A DNA stretch of 64,000 bases from Linnemannia elongata (taxonomy: Eukaryota > Mortierellomycota > Mortierellomycetes > Mortierellales > Mortierellaceae), in the NCBI GenBank assembly GCA_036320915.1, contig JAXBDG010000012.1, positions 248,001 to 312,000 on the forward strand, written 5' to 3'. The translations under genes and the position numbers were made by a program. Positions 22,941 through 34,480 of this stretch are shown here, piece after piece. The first letter of the stretch is position 1. Each line of letters begins with the position of its first letter. A model generated the notes under the pieces. That model searched no databases and had not been told where the DNA came from. It saw only the letters and a list, made by a program, of their open reading frames with translations.

Positions 22941-24058
22941 GTAACGATAGCCTCCCCCTTTGGCGTGTCCTTACTTTGTACATAGCCTGAACCTGCACCA
23001 AACAAGTTGCTATCGAATTGATTTTTTCGCACATCGATGAAATAAAAAAAACCACTCTGCGCCCATGAATTGGTTCAACGATGCCATTCAAGTTCTGTTC
23101 CAATAGGCACATCCATGTATTCAACCCTCCTTCTACCTTCGAGAAATTTCCAGATTGAAGGGCGCAAACCCGTATCGATAGAAAACGCCCCCTGTTAACA
23201 CCTGTTATTTTTTAAAGTTTGCATGAACTACGCATGCACCTATCCGTTCTTTGCGCACGAGCGAAGATGGAGGGTGGAAAAAGTATAGGATCCTGCGTTT
23301 TATTTCGCAACAACGGGTGCCCCATGAAATTTCAGTTCTATTACAGGCAAGGATATGCACGTCATGCAACGCTTCGTTTCTAGGACCCAGCAGTACATGG
23401 ATGGGGGGTGTGGGAAAAGGCTGGGAAGTGTGTGAGTAAAGAAGGGAGACAGGAACTAGCTTTGTACGGTGTTTTTATTCGGATACCTGTGCCACGGTTT
23501 GTCCCAGGTCGCCGGGCGTCATGGCCGCCAGGTAGTTCGCAACATCTTTTTGCCGCCTACGTGACGTTTGAGCGCGTTGTGGAATTTGAGTTTATCACGT
23601 GACTACCGCCACCAATTAACCTGATGCGGCTAAGTCCCAGGCGGTTGTACTTCTATCCTTATGTCCCCCGGTCTAGGCCGATACTTGCAAAGACCTACTT
23701 ACCTAGAGTCATTCCAGCAATAGCCTTTCCCCTTTTCCTTATTGCTCTTTTCCTCATCACCCATTTGCCTGTGCCATTCGTTTGCCATTTGCTTTTTTCC
23801 GTTCCGGTTTCTTATTCAACAGTCCAGCCCCGTCCCCCACGTCCTTAGTATATCTGCAATAAAGAGTAAAAAGCCAAGCTTAGGGCCTTGATATTTTTCT
23901 ATATAAAATTCTATAACGGACTTTTCGATTGCTTCGCTGACAAGGATCTCCTAAAAAGGCCAGAGCATTTCTCTCCTCTTTCACTCAAGCCTGGGTAGAT
24001 CTCTATCCCCTAGCTCATCCCTCCCGGGGGGGAGGGGGCAAAAGGCCAGGAACTGTGC
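22941..24058. other. Intergenic, no gene seen
   Basis: Downstream of the C2 gene. Short ORFs without domain signals. A CACGTGA site is at about 23597 and a G-rich run at about 24024. Nothing further can be supported. Confidence 0.5.
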
Positions 24059-25910
24059 TCATCCACAGCATGCAGTCCAGCACCGCCCTTCTCTGGTGCA
24101 CCATGAGTCCCAACACAACTCTTCACGCAAACTACCATCGCTGCATTGGTGAGTAAAAGGGTGGAGCCAAATGGGATGGTTGATCTGTGACCTGGGCGGA
24201 AAGGTCGGCATGGACCACATCGAGCACATGGATGGCAGGGGCGACATGACCGGCATAGGCGACCTCAGAGGAGTGAACGGCGTAGGCGACATGGGCTGCA
24301 AGGTCGTCATGAGCGGCAAGGGCATTGGCGCCATGGGCTTCATCGTACGCATGGGCATCATCGGCGGAATGAGGTTTTCGTGGAACGGAGGATGGCACTG
24401 ACAACTGCTGCTGCCATTGACTTCGGGATTTGGACCACCCGCCTGTTGTTCGGCCATTGCAGTACTGAGGGACGAATAGTAGTAGACACCTTTGTCGGAC
24501 TCTCTCCTTGTGTCCGTATTCGAGTAGTCAAAGACGTACTGGTCTTCGTCCTCTTCTTTTTTGATTGAGTTCATGAAGGGAGAGTGAAACACTCGAGTGA
24601 CCGGGGTGTTGTCATCAAGGACCTCGTTTTGACTGTTGGGCGTCACGGAAGGTGACCATGCCGTTCTGGTGACCGGGTTGTAGCGAGGAGGGTGATGTCG
24701 GTCCTCCTTAGCATCCTCTTTAATTAGCCCAACGGAGGGAGTTCCTGTTACAGAATAGAAACAATGGAAATAATAACAAAGCTGTTGGTTCTCAGATTCG
24801 TACCCGATAGAGTCTTGATGATCCATGCAAACACCTCAATGTTGTTTACTGTTTTGCGCACTTCCTTCTCGCCCAGTTCACGTCTTTTTTTTCTTCTTCC
24901 TCGTACTACAGTAGTCATATCCTCTTATACTTACTTTGTCTCGACACCAGGGTATGACTCTCGGAGGTCCCAAACACTTTCACATCACCGTGTCGGTACG
25001 GGTCAGCCTCTCAGTGGCCAATAACACTGTTGGAACCAAAGCGAGGGGTAGACAGGTCTCCGTGATGTTGCTTGGGGCTGGTCTTGGGATAAGGCGTGCA
25101 ACGTCGCTTGATCGGACGTCTACGGTGGCCAAGACCCATTTCATGGACAGGATCGATAAGCACGGACTTGTAGGGATGATACTCAACGCTGCGTTTCTGG
25201 CCGTTGGATGCGGAGCGGAGGGGATCGTCGGGTCCAACACGGGTGATGTTGGTATTGTCGGTGTTGAGATTTTTGGCACTGAAAAAGCTGCGGCATGGAT
25301 CGTGGTGAATAGATCTGTTGAGACGAATGGAGTTGAACTTTTTTGTTTCGAAAATATTGTGATAAGGAACATCATGAGTAGATATTTTGGGCATGTTGTG
25401 GTAGAGATCGTTGTGGGTGGCACGAGCAATGTTGAAATTGTTGGTGTTGGGAGTGTTGTAGTAGGGCTCGTCGTGAGAGGGTCTGTCAGGAGAGTGAGCG
25501 ATGGTGTGTTTGTCGGTGTTGAGCATGCTGTGTTGGTGATCGTCTTCAGGACCGGTCTCATCGTCGCGGACATATCCATAGTCGCTAAAAGGCTCCTCCT
25601 CTTGCTCAGAAACATCATCATCCTCATCGATGTCTTCAACGGTCAGAGACAAGCGAATAGTAAGCATGCTCTTAACGTTGACGGGCTCAATCTTCATCAC
25701 GCCCTTGACCTTAATTTGGTCGCCAGGGTTGACATTAAGCAGGCCCTCCTTGATGATGCAGTCTCCAGTGCATGGATTGTACACAAGCTCCACTTCTTGA
25801 CCCTTGTAGCGGCAGATCGGGTTGTCGATGATGTCGCCGTTGTAGGTAAGTCGTCGGGCTGGTTCGCAGACGACCATGGACATCCATCGCGTCGGGATGT
25901 CAAACTCCAT
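24059..25910 (-). CDS. Uncharacterised spliced gene (model incomplete)
   Basis: The first exon starts at 25910 and is open to 25011. It opens with a beta-rich 95-residue region (PTRWMSMVVCEPARRL...KGQEVELVYNPC...DQIKVKGVMKIEPV), then an acidic patch (EDIDEDDDVSEQEEE) and an Asn/His-rich part with degenerate HD-x-PYxN repeats. The 3' exons are well supported: one ending at 24935, then 24804-24883 and 24059-24744, with introns of 51 and 59 bp and matching phases. The last exon is Met/Pro-rich. The link between exon 1 and the exon ending at 24935 is unclear: a straight read meets TGA at 25011, while a donor near 25178 with an acceptor near 24994 would keep a frame. No family is recognised. Confidence 0.4.
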
Positions 25911-27891
25911 AGTGAGGGAAGGAAGGGATGTGTTTATGCGTAGTCTGAGGGTTACTGCGAATGATATATGTTGGTTTGGGTTTAGGAGACGGAGATGAGG
26001 TAGGGCAAAAAATTTGGGTTGAGGAGAAGGTCCTCTTATACATCTTTCTCACAAGGCTCGATACCTTGAAGTGACTTTACGATGGATGACGAGGAAGCTG
26101 TCAAAGAATCGGAAAAGAAGTGGACGAAACCCACCATGGACAAAGAGAGAGAGAAAAAAACAGTACCACACTTCGAAGGGGGCTTCTTTTCTTGCGACGC
26201 AAGAAAGATTGTCACCAGAACCGAAGATAGGTGGCATGGACCCATTGCAAGGTCTATGATTACTATGCTATATTGCTTTCTCTTCGAAAGATGGATCATT
26301 AATTTAGGCAACCGCGCCACCTATAAAGCTCCTTTAGTATTTACTCTACAAATGGGGCAAGCAATGAAAAAAAAATGTGGTAACTGTGGACGCCATAACC
26401 CAGAGAGAACTCCTAAACCATTTCATGCACGCTAATCACAACCGTCGGCCACTTTGGCATATTTTTTTACGGTTGCTACTAGCCCTATTGGAATGAGCTG
26501 TTCGTGTTATTTTTCCTTTTTTTCATTGCGATTAATAGTTATGATGTGGGAATGAAACTACTAGCTGAACCAGGAGAAGTATAACACACATACACCTCAC
26601 ACACACACCACAAAAATACACCACATGGGTATCGAGGGATAATGGGACCGAGTGCTATAAGCATATGTTGTGGTCACACATATGTCATGGGCATCCGTCG
26701 GTCAGGGTAAGTGTGGCATGTCTAAACAACATGTCACGAATTTGGTTTTGTTTTTTCCTCGCCATATCCAACCATATCCTTCAAGTGTCGTATTCAAGTT
26801 GATATCTATCTGTCGAAAGAGTAAGAAGGGTGGGGTATCCCTCTTTATCCACCGCTGATGATTTAAACATACGCACACACACATCACCTCTTGCGCTCTT
26901 GTTTTCTAAATCTCGTCCCTCGCACACTCATGTTCCTTGCCGTTTGTTCTTCCGTTTTTCCTTCATTGTTTCTTTGTCCCTTGTTGTCCTTCTCTCTTTC
27001 TTGCATCCCTTAACCTATATTTGGTACGCATACATTATGTGCGAACGTGATCCTTGTGAGTCTTCACACAATAAATAATGAAGATGAGCGTGAGATGAGC
27101 GTATTAATGCTCCCTCGTAGATATACTATGCATAGACACATTCACAATGTAGCAAACAGAGTTTTGGTAGCAACATTCGAAGCGTATCAAGATTGAGTGC
27201 CCGATCGCATGGTTTAACGTTGTGGAAATGACGCTCTTTGTGTATCACCTTTTCTTTTGTTTCAAGTGGATCACAACAATGGTTTTTGGCAGTTGAAGAT
27301 AATCAACAACGAGAAAGTACACTGCGGCACATTTTTGCGTTGCTTGGCGTTGACATAGAACAAAATGAAACTTGGGTCCCAAAGAAGTGGCACGATATAA
27401 AGTGGCATTGTAGCAGAGTGCATGTAGTCCCTTGGGTGAGACTGGGAGGCGAGTAAGCTGGGGGGCGAGAAAGTGAGGGCCGAGGAAGTGAGGGGCGAGG
27501 GATAGGGGAGGTACCACTGTGGTCGAGAGTTGTGGTTAATTTTTGCGAATGGGTGGATGCGATTGTTTCAAGAGGGTTGCAAGGGGAGACAGGCGAGCAT
27601 CTCTGGAGGCTTAAAGTACGCCCCTGCTGTAAAATAAATACAAGAAGGAAGGTGCAAGTAGGAGAGTTGTGGAACAATAGGGGTGCCTTCTTTATGTAAA
27701 GTGCGGTTCACACATTTATTTTTTAAAGACTCTGTACTAGAACTAAGAGAAAAAAACATACTGCAAGGGGAGGAGGGACCGTGAAACAAAAGAAATGATT
27801 CGGGCACAGCAACAACGAAAAAGTAAAAAAAATGGTATTAAATATCATGAGTGCGGCGAAGAATCGGATCCTTGTTCTTAGTGGGCGAATG
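25911..27891. other. Intergenic, no gene seen; CA-rich microsatellite
   Basis: A 117-codon plus-strand ORF at 26082-26435 is Lys-rich at its start and ends near a CGNCGRH stretch, but has no recognisable fold. CA-rich simple sequence lies at about 26584-26620. GAGG/GGCGAG short repeats occur at 27450-27510. Confidence 0.45.
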
Positions 27892-28679
27892 TTACAGGTC
27901 ATCATCCTCGTCAGGAAGAGGCATGGAAGTGGCCTTGTTCAACTCCTCTGTGTACTGCTGCATAAGGGCAACGTCAATCTCGACTTCGGCGGGAGCCAAA
28001 GCCGGCGAGGCGACGAACTCCAAGTTCTGCTGGCCAGCCAACTTGCGGGACAACCAGAGGAAGGGCTTTTCATAGTTGTAATTGGACTTGGCAGAGATGT
28101 CGTAGTACTGGATGGACTTCTTGCGGTGGAAGTCAATAGTCTTGGGCTTGACCTTGCGCTCCTTGATGTCGACCTTGTTACCGCAGAGGACAATGGGAAT
28201 GTTCCCGCAGACACGGGTGAGATCACGGTGCCAGTTGGGGACGTTCTTGTAAGTGATGCGGGAGGTAAGTTCGAACATGATGATACCGCATTTTCCTTCG
28301 ATGTAGTAACCATCGCGAAGACCTCCAAACTTCTCCTGACCAGCTGTTACAGGGAATTGAAACAAAACGAAACAACACTAAGTCAGCTCCAGGCGTCTAT
28401 GTCAACCGATGGCAGGGCGTGAAACAATATTGTGGTATCAAATCACAAACATGCCATGCTATTGTCAGTAATCATAAAGAAAAACTTACCAGTGTCCCAG
28501 GTCTCGAAAGTTATCTCGCCGAAGTTGGTGGCGAACTTCAAGGGGTGGACCTCGACACCCATGGTGGCGATGTACATCTTCTCGAATTCGCCACTCAAGT
28601 GACGCTTAATGAAGGTGGTCTTTCCGGAGCCGCCATCGCCGACAAGGATGAGCTTGAAAGATGAGGAGGGTTCAGTCAT
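27892..28679 (-). CDS. GSP1: Ran-family small GTPase
   Basis: Two exons (28490-28679, 27892-28343) joined by a 146-bp GT-AG intron at codon 64; 213 aa, the usual Ran length. G1 motif GDGGSGKT (residues 14-21; most Rans have Thr instead of the second Ser). Switch I has [10 protein letters not shown]3 is [17 protein letters not shown], split by the intron. G4 is NKVD and G5 is SAKSNYN. The C-terminus ends in the acidic DEDDDL tail that regulates binding to Ran-binding proteins. Ran drives nuclear import/export and spindle assembly through a RanGTP gradient. It is an essential single-copy housekeeping gene in most fungi. Confidence 0.97.
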
Positions 28680-30118
28680 AGTGCTTTTGTTTCGTTGCTG
28701 TTGGGGGAGGAGTTGTAAAATGTGCTTGCTTGAAGGTGCGGTGGAAGGACTGAAGAAGAAAGAGATGGAAGTACAAGTCCTTGTTCTTTTATTTCAAGCA
28801 CGCGTCTCATCAGCCCTTTAAGTGTGGCTTAGGCGACTATAGGTCACGTGGTTCAGGGTCCTAGGAGTTGAACCTGAAGTCATTGAACGTGGAATTCCCA
28901 GGGGCGAATAGCGGTATGTCGAGCAGGTGCCGAAACGGTTCCCGCACATTATCATCCAGCAGGACAAGAAAATTTTGAGGCGCTTGTTGTTCGTTGAATA
29001 AACTTTGTTTCTTTTTACTCTTGACTGCACAAATTGGTGGCAAAGTATCTTCGACGTCTGTTTCTTTCTATGATCGCACTCGATGTAATCTTTCTTTTTC
29101 TGTTTTTTTCTTTTTTTTCTTGCTTTCTTCCTTTCTTCTTTTCTTCTGAAATCCGTTCTAATGCATGCGGCATCCATAGACAAGAACATCCCTACACCAA
29201 TAGCAACATTGAGGCTGTGGCATCCACTCCTTTCCTACTCTCTCAGCCATGTCATGCATGTCGCCTTCAGCCCAATGAAGGCCTTAACAAACCCACAACT
29301 CATCCTCCTCATCGCGCATTCGCATACCTCAACGACACCAGCCAAAAAAACCACTCGGCAACCAGTTGCTTCCTCCTTCGTACACGTGGAGTAGGAGGAC
29401 TCTGCTTGCATCGGCCTCGAGAGACTGGGTATGATTGTCGACCTGCGGCAAATGATGATTCTGGTGTTTGTGCTCTGTACGCCCAGTCCAATGGAAGGCC
29501 GAGAATGCTGTCACCTTCTTCGCTGTATTACTTTTTTTTTGAACAGCGCCTCTACAAGAAGAGCTGGATACTTGAACTATTTCTATGGTCTCACAATTCT
29601 GGTAGAGTTGCGCGGATATGTTCTAGGGTTTAAGCCATAAATCGGTCATAAGGTGTTGGAGTGCATGCTGACCCACTGGACCTCAGTTGCAAGTCATTGA
29701 TATTTTGCCTGTAAATGACATCAATCTGGTCGAACTGTAAGGAGGACCTTCAGCTGACAAAGCGCCTTCGCTTGTTAGGTGGATGTGTGACTAGTTTGTG
29801 GACATTTTGTGCTTTATTTGCGGCCCGTTACTGCAGATATAACCTCTGCAGAATTGCATTCTAGCCTTTACCTCTGCACTCTATCTCCATATTTTCAGAT
29901 GAAAAAATGATAAAAGGTCATCACTTGTTATGTGTTTAAAAAGGGTTTCACTTTCTTGTTTCTGACAGTCGACTTGCTTTTATTTTTTTCTTGTTTTATT
30001 CCTCCTACTTCAAAAAACAAAAAAGCACAAATCAAAAAGAATCTGCATCCACAAGAAACCTTTTTGTCACAAGTGATAAAAGGAAAGGGAACTACGAACA
30101 GAACATGTGCACCTTTGT
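28680..30118. other. Intergenic, no gene seen
   Basis: T-rich tracts (29090-29150) and scattered ORFs without domain, signal peptide or splice support. Contains the Ran promoter just beyond 28679. Confidence 0.5.
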
Positions 30119-30380
30119 TCAATCCCATCCATCATCACAACCCTGGGGAGTATTGAGGTTTTGCTCAGGCCACCAGATCTCTTGCTTGGTCACTCTGCGC
30201 TTGGTCCAGATCAGGTCACCTTTTGAGTGGACTTCTTGAAGACGCACCTTGTCCCAGTTTATGTGCGGCGGACCTGGTCGATGGAAGCAGCCTATATGGT
30301 CAGCAACAAGGCGGTAACTAGGGTAAGGATTAAAGCGTGTAGGATTCCATCTTGGGTCAATTTTATGGAGGGTATGAGAA
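30119..30380 (-). pseudogene. Decayed kexin-repeat secreted peptide gene
   Basis: On the minus strand an N-terminal signal-like hydrophobic stretch (ILHALILTLVTALLL) lacks an in-frame ATG and runs into a TAG just before AASIDQ. A different frame then carries INWDKVRLQEV...GDLIWTKRRV...EIWWPEQ and ends at 30119. The W-D-K and W-T-K-R spacing and the GDL-W segment resemble the intact gene at 51860-52111 (GDLNWGKR). At least one stop, one frameshift and start loss would be needed, so it looks dead. The relationship rests on short motifs only. Confidence 0.35.
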
Positions 30381-30448
30381 AGGAAAGAGTAGGAATGGTA
30401 GTAGATGTATCGATGTGGAGGGCAGGTGAGATGTGAATGAGGAGACAA

Positions 30449-31033
30449 AGAGATTGATTTAAAGTCAAGAGGTGAGGTTTATGGACCGTTTATCTTGCTT
30501 TGATCCCCTCGAGAGACATATGCTCAAGAAATGACAAATGTGGTAGTAACAAAATAGGGGGGGGTAGCAAAAGTTGCGAAGATAGAAAGAACGAAAGACA
30601 GGGTTGTAAACAAAGGAGAGGCACCCTTCCCTATCACCACTTCGTGGTATCCTGCAAGAGTTATTATACAACGCAACTTGTATCATCGGTTTGAATATGT
30701 TGCAAGACTTGCACTCGCTTTTAAACTGGCAAGTCAATGAAGTGTGAAGGTGCAATGCACAGGGACAGCAGAAACTTAAAACAAAACATGAGCGGGCGAA
30801 AACAATACGATCGCAGAGAGATGTGAAAGGCACGGCGTCTCTTTATTTATTTGTCGTGAATGATTGAATGAATAGGGAATGCCAGGAGATGTCGTTGTTC
30901 CTTCACTCTGCCTCTCTTTTGACGCGACTGAGTAATAATTATCTGCAATAAAGTCGTATGTTGAGTAAGTTGTTTTCGCCGTCTACCTTCCATCCCTGCA
31001 TCCACGTACTATATATGTTTTCTCAACATTATC
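30449..31033. other. Intergenic, no gene seen
   Basis: A G7 run is at about 30558. No domain-bearing ORF and no splice structure seen. Confidence 0.5.
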
Positions 31034-31035
31034 TA

Positions 31036-31392
31036 CAGTCGAACCCCTCTTATATGATACTGCTGGGACCATGGATGTGTTATCAGATAAGAGAGGTTAT
31101 CATATAAAGGCACCTGCCCCTTAACCGGCTCCAGCCTAGAAGTGAGCATGCCAGCTGAAAGACCCCCCTCAAAACATATGTGGTGTCGCGGCCCCGACCT
31201 CTGTTATCGGATAAGAATAACAGCTATATACAAAATTGAATTGAACTTTAAACTGGGACCGGGCTTTCGTATCAAATAGCAAATAAGAGAGGTTTATCGG
31301 ATAAGCCATAGGTCCCGACCTGGGACCGAGGGTTATTATCAGATAAGACAGGTTATCATATAAGAGGGTATCATATAAGAGGGGTCCGACTG
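31036..31392. mobile_element. MITE with 28-bp terminal inverted repeats and TA target duplication
   Basis: The ends CAGTCGAACCCCTCTTATA... (31036) and ...TATAAGAGGGGTCCGACTG (31392) are inverted repeats with one mismatch over about 26 bp. Both are flanked by TA (31034-31035 and 31393-31394). The CAGT start and TA duplication fit the Tc1/mariner-pogo superfamily. At 357 bp with no transposase it is non-autonomous. The inside holds four TTATC[A/G]GATAAG palindromes (about 31081, 31204, 31299, 31337) and further copies of GTTATCATATAA. Confidence 0.9.
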
Positions 31393-31394
31393 TA

Positions 31395-32190
31395 GCCTCA
31401 ACGCAGCGTTTTTTTTTCTCCAATGAAACGCCGGTGTCCGTTTCGGAAGAAACCCGCAGACGAAGAGCACACGGCGGCGCATTTGTTGATTCGACATGAT
31501 TTGTCCGCAAACTCTAATACTTTTGCAATGTGACCGATTCAACCTAATTTTTCATTGTTTGCTTGCAGAAGCAGGCACGATGACCACTAAGTAAGAGGGT
31601 AGATAAAGCTCGCTGGTCAAGGGAAGTTGGAGGTGCATATACGAGGTTTAACTTAGCTATAGCACACGAAAGAGGCGTACGACCTTTAAAGACAAGTGGG
31701 AGCCAGATTAGTAATTGGACGAGAAAGTAGACGGACCGTTGAGGGATCTTATATCTGTTTGAGCGGGCTCTCAGAGAAATAACGGCGTGTCGGAGAAAGA
31801 ATTAACATTCTCAGGCCTTTCCACATAACACATGAACAAACACACACCACACTCGGATTTTTTTATACCCTTCACTACGCGCTTCTTTCCCTCGTCCTCA
31901 CCTACAATGCCATAACGAAGAATCAAACAAACAAACTAAATCAAACATATACACCAACAAAACAAAACTCACTTTTTTCATTTTCCGTTCGTTCATCGAG
32001 CCCTGGGAAGTAACTTTCGACTCTATTGAACGAAGTCAAATAGCATTCTCTCAAACAACAAAAAAAAAATCACTAACACGCATTTTTTGTCAACAGCGCT
32101 TCATCTCATTACACAATTTAGTAAAGTGAGGGGGTATTAACTTTTATTCACTCTCTATTTTTGGTATAGAGTCAACGGAACAGATAGCAG
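31395..32190. other. Intergenic, no gene seen
   Basis: A/T-rich 3' flank of the minus-strand peptide gene. CA/AAC-rich simple sequence at about 31830-31980. No supported gene. Confidence 0.5.
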
Positions 32191-32538
32191 CTAAGGACCC
32201 CAGCCGCTGTCTTGAGGCTTGGCTGGCTCGGAGATCCATCCAATATCGCTACGCTTCCCCCACTGATCATCTTGAGGCTTGACTGGCTCCGAGTCCCATC
32301 CGAGATCGCGCTTTCCCCACTGGTCATCCTGGGGCTTGGCAGGCTCGGCATTCCAGCCGACATCCTCACGCTTTCCCCAACCACTGTCTTGAGGCTTCTC
32401 AGGTTCAGAGATCCCGTGAATATCACCACGGCCGGTAGGAGGCGAGCCAGGGCCCTTGCTGTCGCGGGTTTCGATGGGTGCGGCTTGAACGAACAGGGCC
32501 AAGGCCAGAGTGAGGAGTAGTGTGATTGTAGTTTTCAT
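32191..32538 (-). CDS. Kexin-processed repeat peptide precursor 1
   Basis: A 115-aa secreted protein. Residues 1-20 form a signal peptide ending ALFVQAA. Then come four tandem repeats of about 19 residues: ...SEPEKPQDSGWGKR, EDVGWNAEPAKPQDDQWGKR, DLGWDSEPVKPQDDQWGKR, SDIGWISEPAKPQDSGWGP. Lys-Arg pairs at 56-57, 76-77 and 95-96 separate them. This matches the fungal kexin-processed (KEP) layout: Golgi Kex2 would cut after each KR to release 17-19-mers with the core GW-x(2)-EPxKPQD. Each unit ends Gly before KR. The peptides' role (pheromone-like, symbiotic or developmental) is unknown. Intronless; an ATAAAAGG element (minus strand, 32644-32651) lies about 105 bp upstream of the start. Confidence 0.85.
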   Translation of the reverse strand: MKTTITLLLTLALALFVQAAPIETRDSKGPGSPPTGRGDIHGISEPEKPQDSGWGKREDVGWNAEPAKPQDDQWGKRDLGWDSEPVKPQDDQWGKRSDIGWISEPAKPQDSGWGP

Positions 32539-33908
32539 TGTGATGGATTGTGTGTGATGGAGTGAAAAGGTGAAGAAAGAAGTAGTGAGATGATGAGAAT
32601 TGATCTGAGGAAAGAAAAAAAAGAGATAGGAGGAAATTTAGCGCCTTTTATTCTCTTTTCTTGGTGTGTGCCTAGGTTAGAGAAAGTTGTGTGAATCTGA
32701 TGAAAGTGGGTGAACGTTATAACTAGATGATGCCTCATCTTTAACTTTTTGTCCTTGTCTATGTGCTATACCTTGACACTCACTTCATAACAAAGAATAA
32801 AGAAAGGTTATCACTAGATATTATATCCTCAGTTTTCCCCTCTGTTCGCCATTATAGCAAAAAATGCATAAACTCTAAGAAAAAGACGTGATTGGGTATC
32901 CAGGGAGTGTCGAACCTTCCTACTGTTGCTAGCAAGGGAACACAAGAATGCGGCGTATACCACACCCATTCAAACAACGCTACAAATGCCATCATACATT
33001 CGTGATCTTTCTGGAGGGGGTTGTTTTTCATGAAAATAAGCTCCCAGATAAAATCTCTTCGGTCGTGGACGAAGATGGACATTATCTGCGCCGCCTCTGC
33101 AAAACCACGCCTCGTGGATTGCTCATGTTTTTCTTTTTCCTGCTTGTGAAAGGCAGTCATGACCCTGTACTTGGCACTCTTTATCGACAAAACTAAGCTA
33201 CGCATCTTACCAAATTCGTCAACTGTAAACGTCTTCTAGGTTCCATATACTCGCCCATTAATGGCTATCTCGTTAAATGCTTCATGTTTGTGTGGGACCG
33301 CATCGGCCAAGGACTTTTATAACCTTCGCAACGCAGTAAAAAAACGCGCCGGTGCTAAACAGAATGATAGAAAGTGGCAAAAAGTAACAAACCTAGACCA
33401 TAAGAAAAGTTAGTTGTGATTGGTCAGTATGCCAAATGAAGCTTTCTCCGCATGCCTTTGCAATATCAACAAAGAAACAGACACACGCCGCTCTCTAGAT
33501 CAGAAAATAGGAACCTTCCCTAGAGTTGATTGTCGAGTGACATGGATTCGAAGAACCAATGAACAAAGCGAGAAAAAGAGATGGGTTGCTCGTGGTAACG
33601 AATTCTTTTATGACGGCGTCGAAGTCAAAAGTCATCACGCTTACCCGCCTCTCTTGCTGTGCCAATACTATTTCTCGCACTTCATTCCAGGCATTTTCCT
33701 TTGTATACGCACACTCTCCTTATCCCTTAGGTCCATCGTCTTACACAAATCCAAGGAAATCGAGTTGTTGTTGGACTCGCGTCCCTGTTCCCCTTGAAAT
33801 TTTTGATGTGTCGTAACTACGGTGGCTTGCATTGGAGCCTCCTAAGTGACGCGTTTTAGTGAAGTACTAATCGATACACAGTAGTACACATTTCAATACC
33901 ATCCCAAT
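32539..33908. other. Intergenic, no gene seen
   Basis: Between the divergent peptide genes at 32.5 and 33.9 kb. ORFs here have no recognisable domain. Confidence 0.5.
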
Positions 33909-34480
33909 ATGATCTTGATCGCACTTATCACTCTCGCTGCATCGATCGCCTCAATTCAAGCTAACTTGCCCCAGCTTGAACGCTGTCCACTCTCAAAATG
34001 CCCAGGTGCAAATGGTTAGACAATAAAAAAAACGATGCGGGAAGAGTGAGTGTGGGTAGGACAGCGAAAGGAATCGATTAGTGGTGTTACTCAGGGGAGA
34101 GGTCCTGGCTAGAGTGATAGGACCGCTGTTAAGTCCTCAATTGGTACGGGGGGGATGGAGGGGTTGTGGTAGCGTAGTAATAGTGGGATCCTAAAATAAT
34201 ACACGACTGCAGGGCGCCAACGAGACTCTTGTCAATTCTGCTCTTGTGTAAAAGGACCTTGTATTAATAATATTGATGGGGGAAGGGTTAAGTACCTGCA
34301 GGGCGCCAACGAGACTCTTGTCAATTCTGCTCTTGTGTAAAAGGACAAGGAGCAGACGAAAGAGCTCGGCGCACTACTAATACTAGTCTGCTAGAAATGA
34401 CTGCTAATCTAAAGCCTCGCCGCCACTGCCTAGCCACCACATCTTTTTGTAACAGTGGCAAGGGTGATAAAGAGACGTAG
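33909..34480 (+). CDS. Small cysteine-rich secreted peptide with duplicated second exon
   Basis: Exon 1 (33909-34005) encodes an 18-residue signal peptide (MILIALITLAASIASIQA) and ERCPLSKCPG. A GT-AG intron follows. Two acceptors, both ending CTGCAG, lie 89 bp apart before identical 45-bp sequences. Exon 2a (34213-34340) gives a 74-aa protein with RQRDSCQFCSCVKGPC. Exon 2b (34302-34480) gives a 91-aa protein sharing RQRDSCQFCSCVKG but with another tail. Both keep frame. The Cys pattern C-x4-C-x7-C-x2-C-x-C recalls antistasin-type inhibitor modules, but this is only a pattern. A likely branch site (CCTAAAA) precedes the first acceptor. The ORF is too short to be found without splicing, so the model is inference. 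Confidence 0.45.
34207..34346. repeat. Direct duplication of 51 bp, 89 bp apart
   Basis: 34207-34257 and 34296-34346 are identical over 51 bp (CTGCAGGGCGCC... to ...GTAAAAGGAC). Each copy contains a splice acceptor and the start of the Cys-rich second exon. Confidence 0.95.

Noticed and set aside
25600..25910. OB-fold / telomere-capping protein identity for the 25.9-kb gene
   Set aside because: The beta-rich N-terminus suggested it, but no diagnostic motif is visible, so no name is given.
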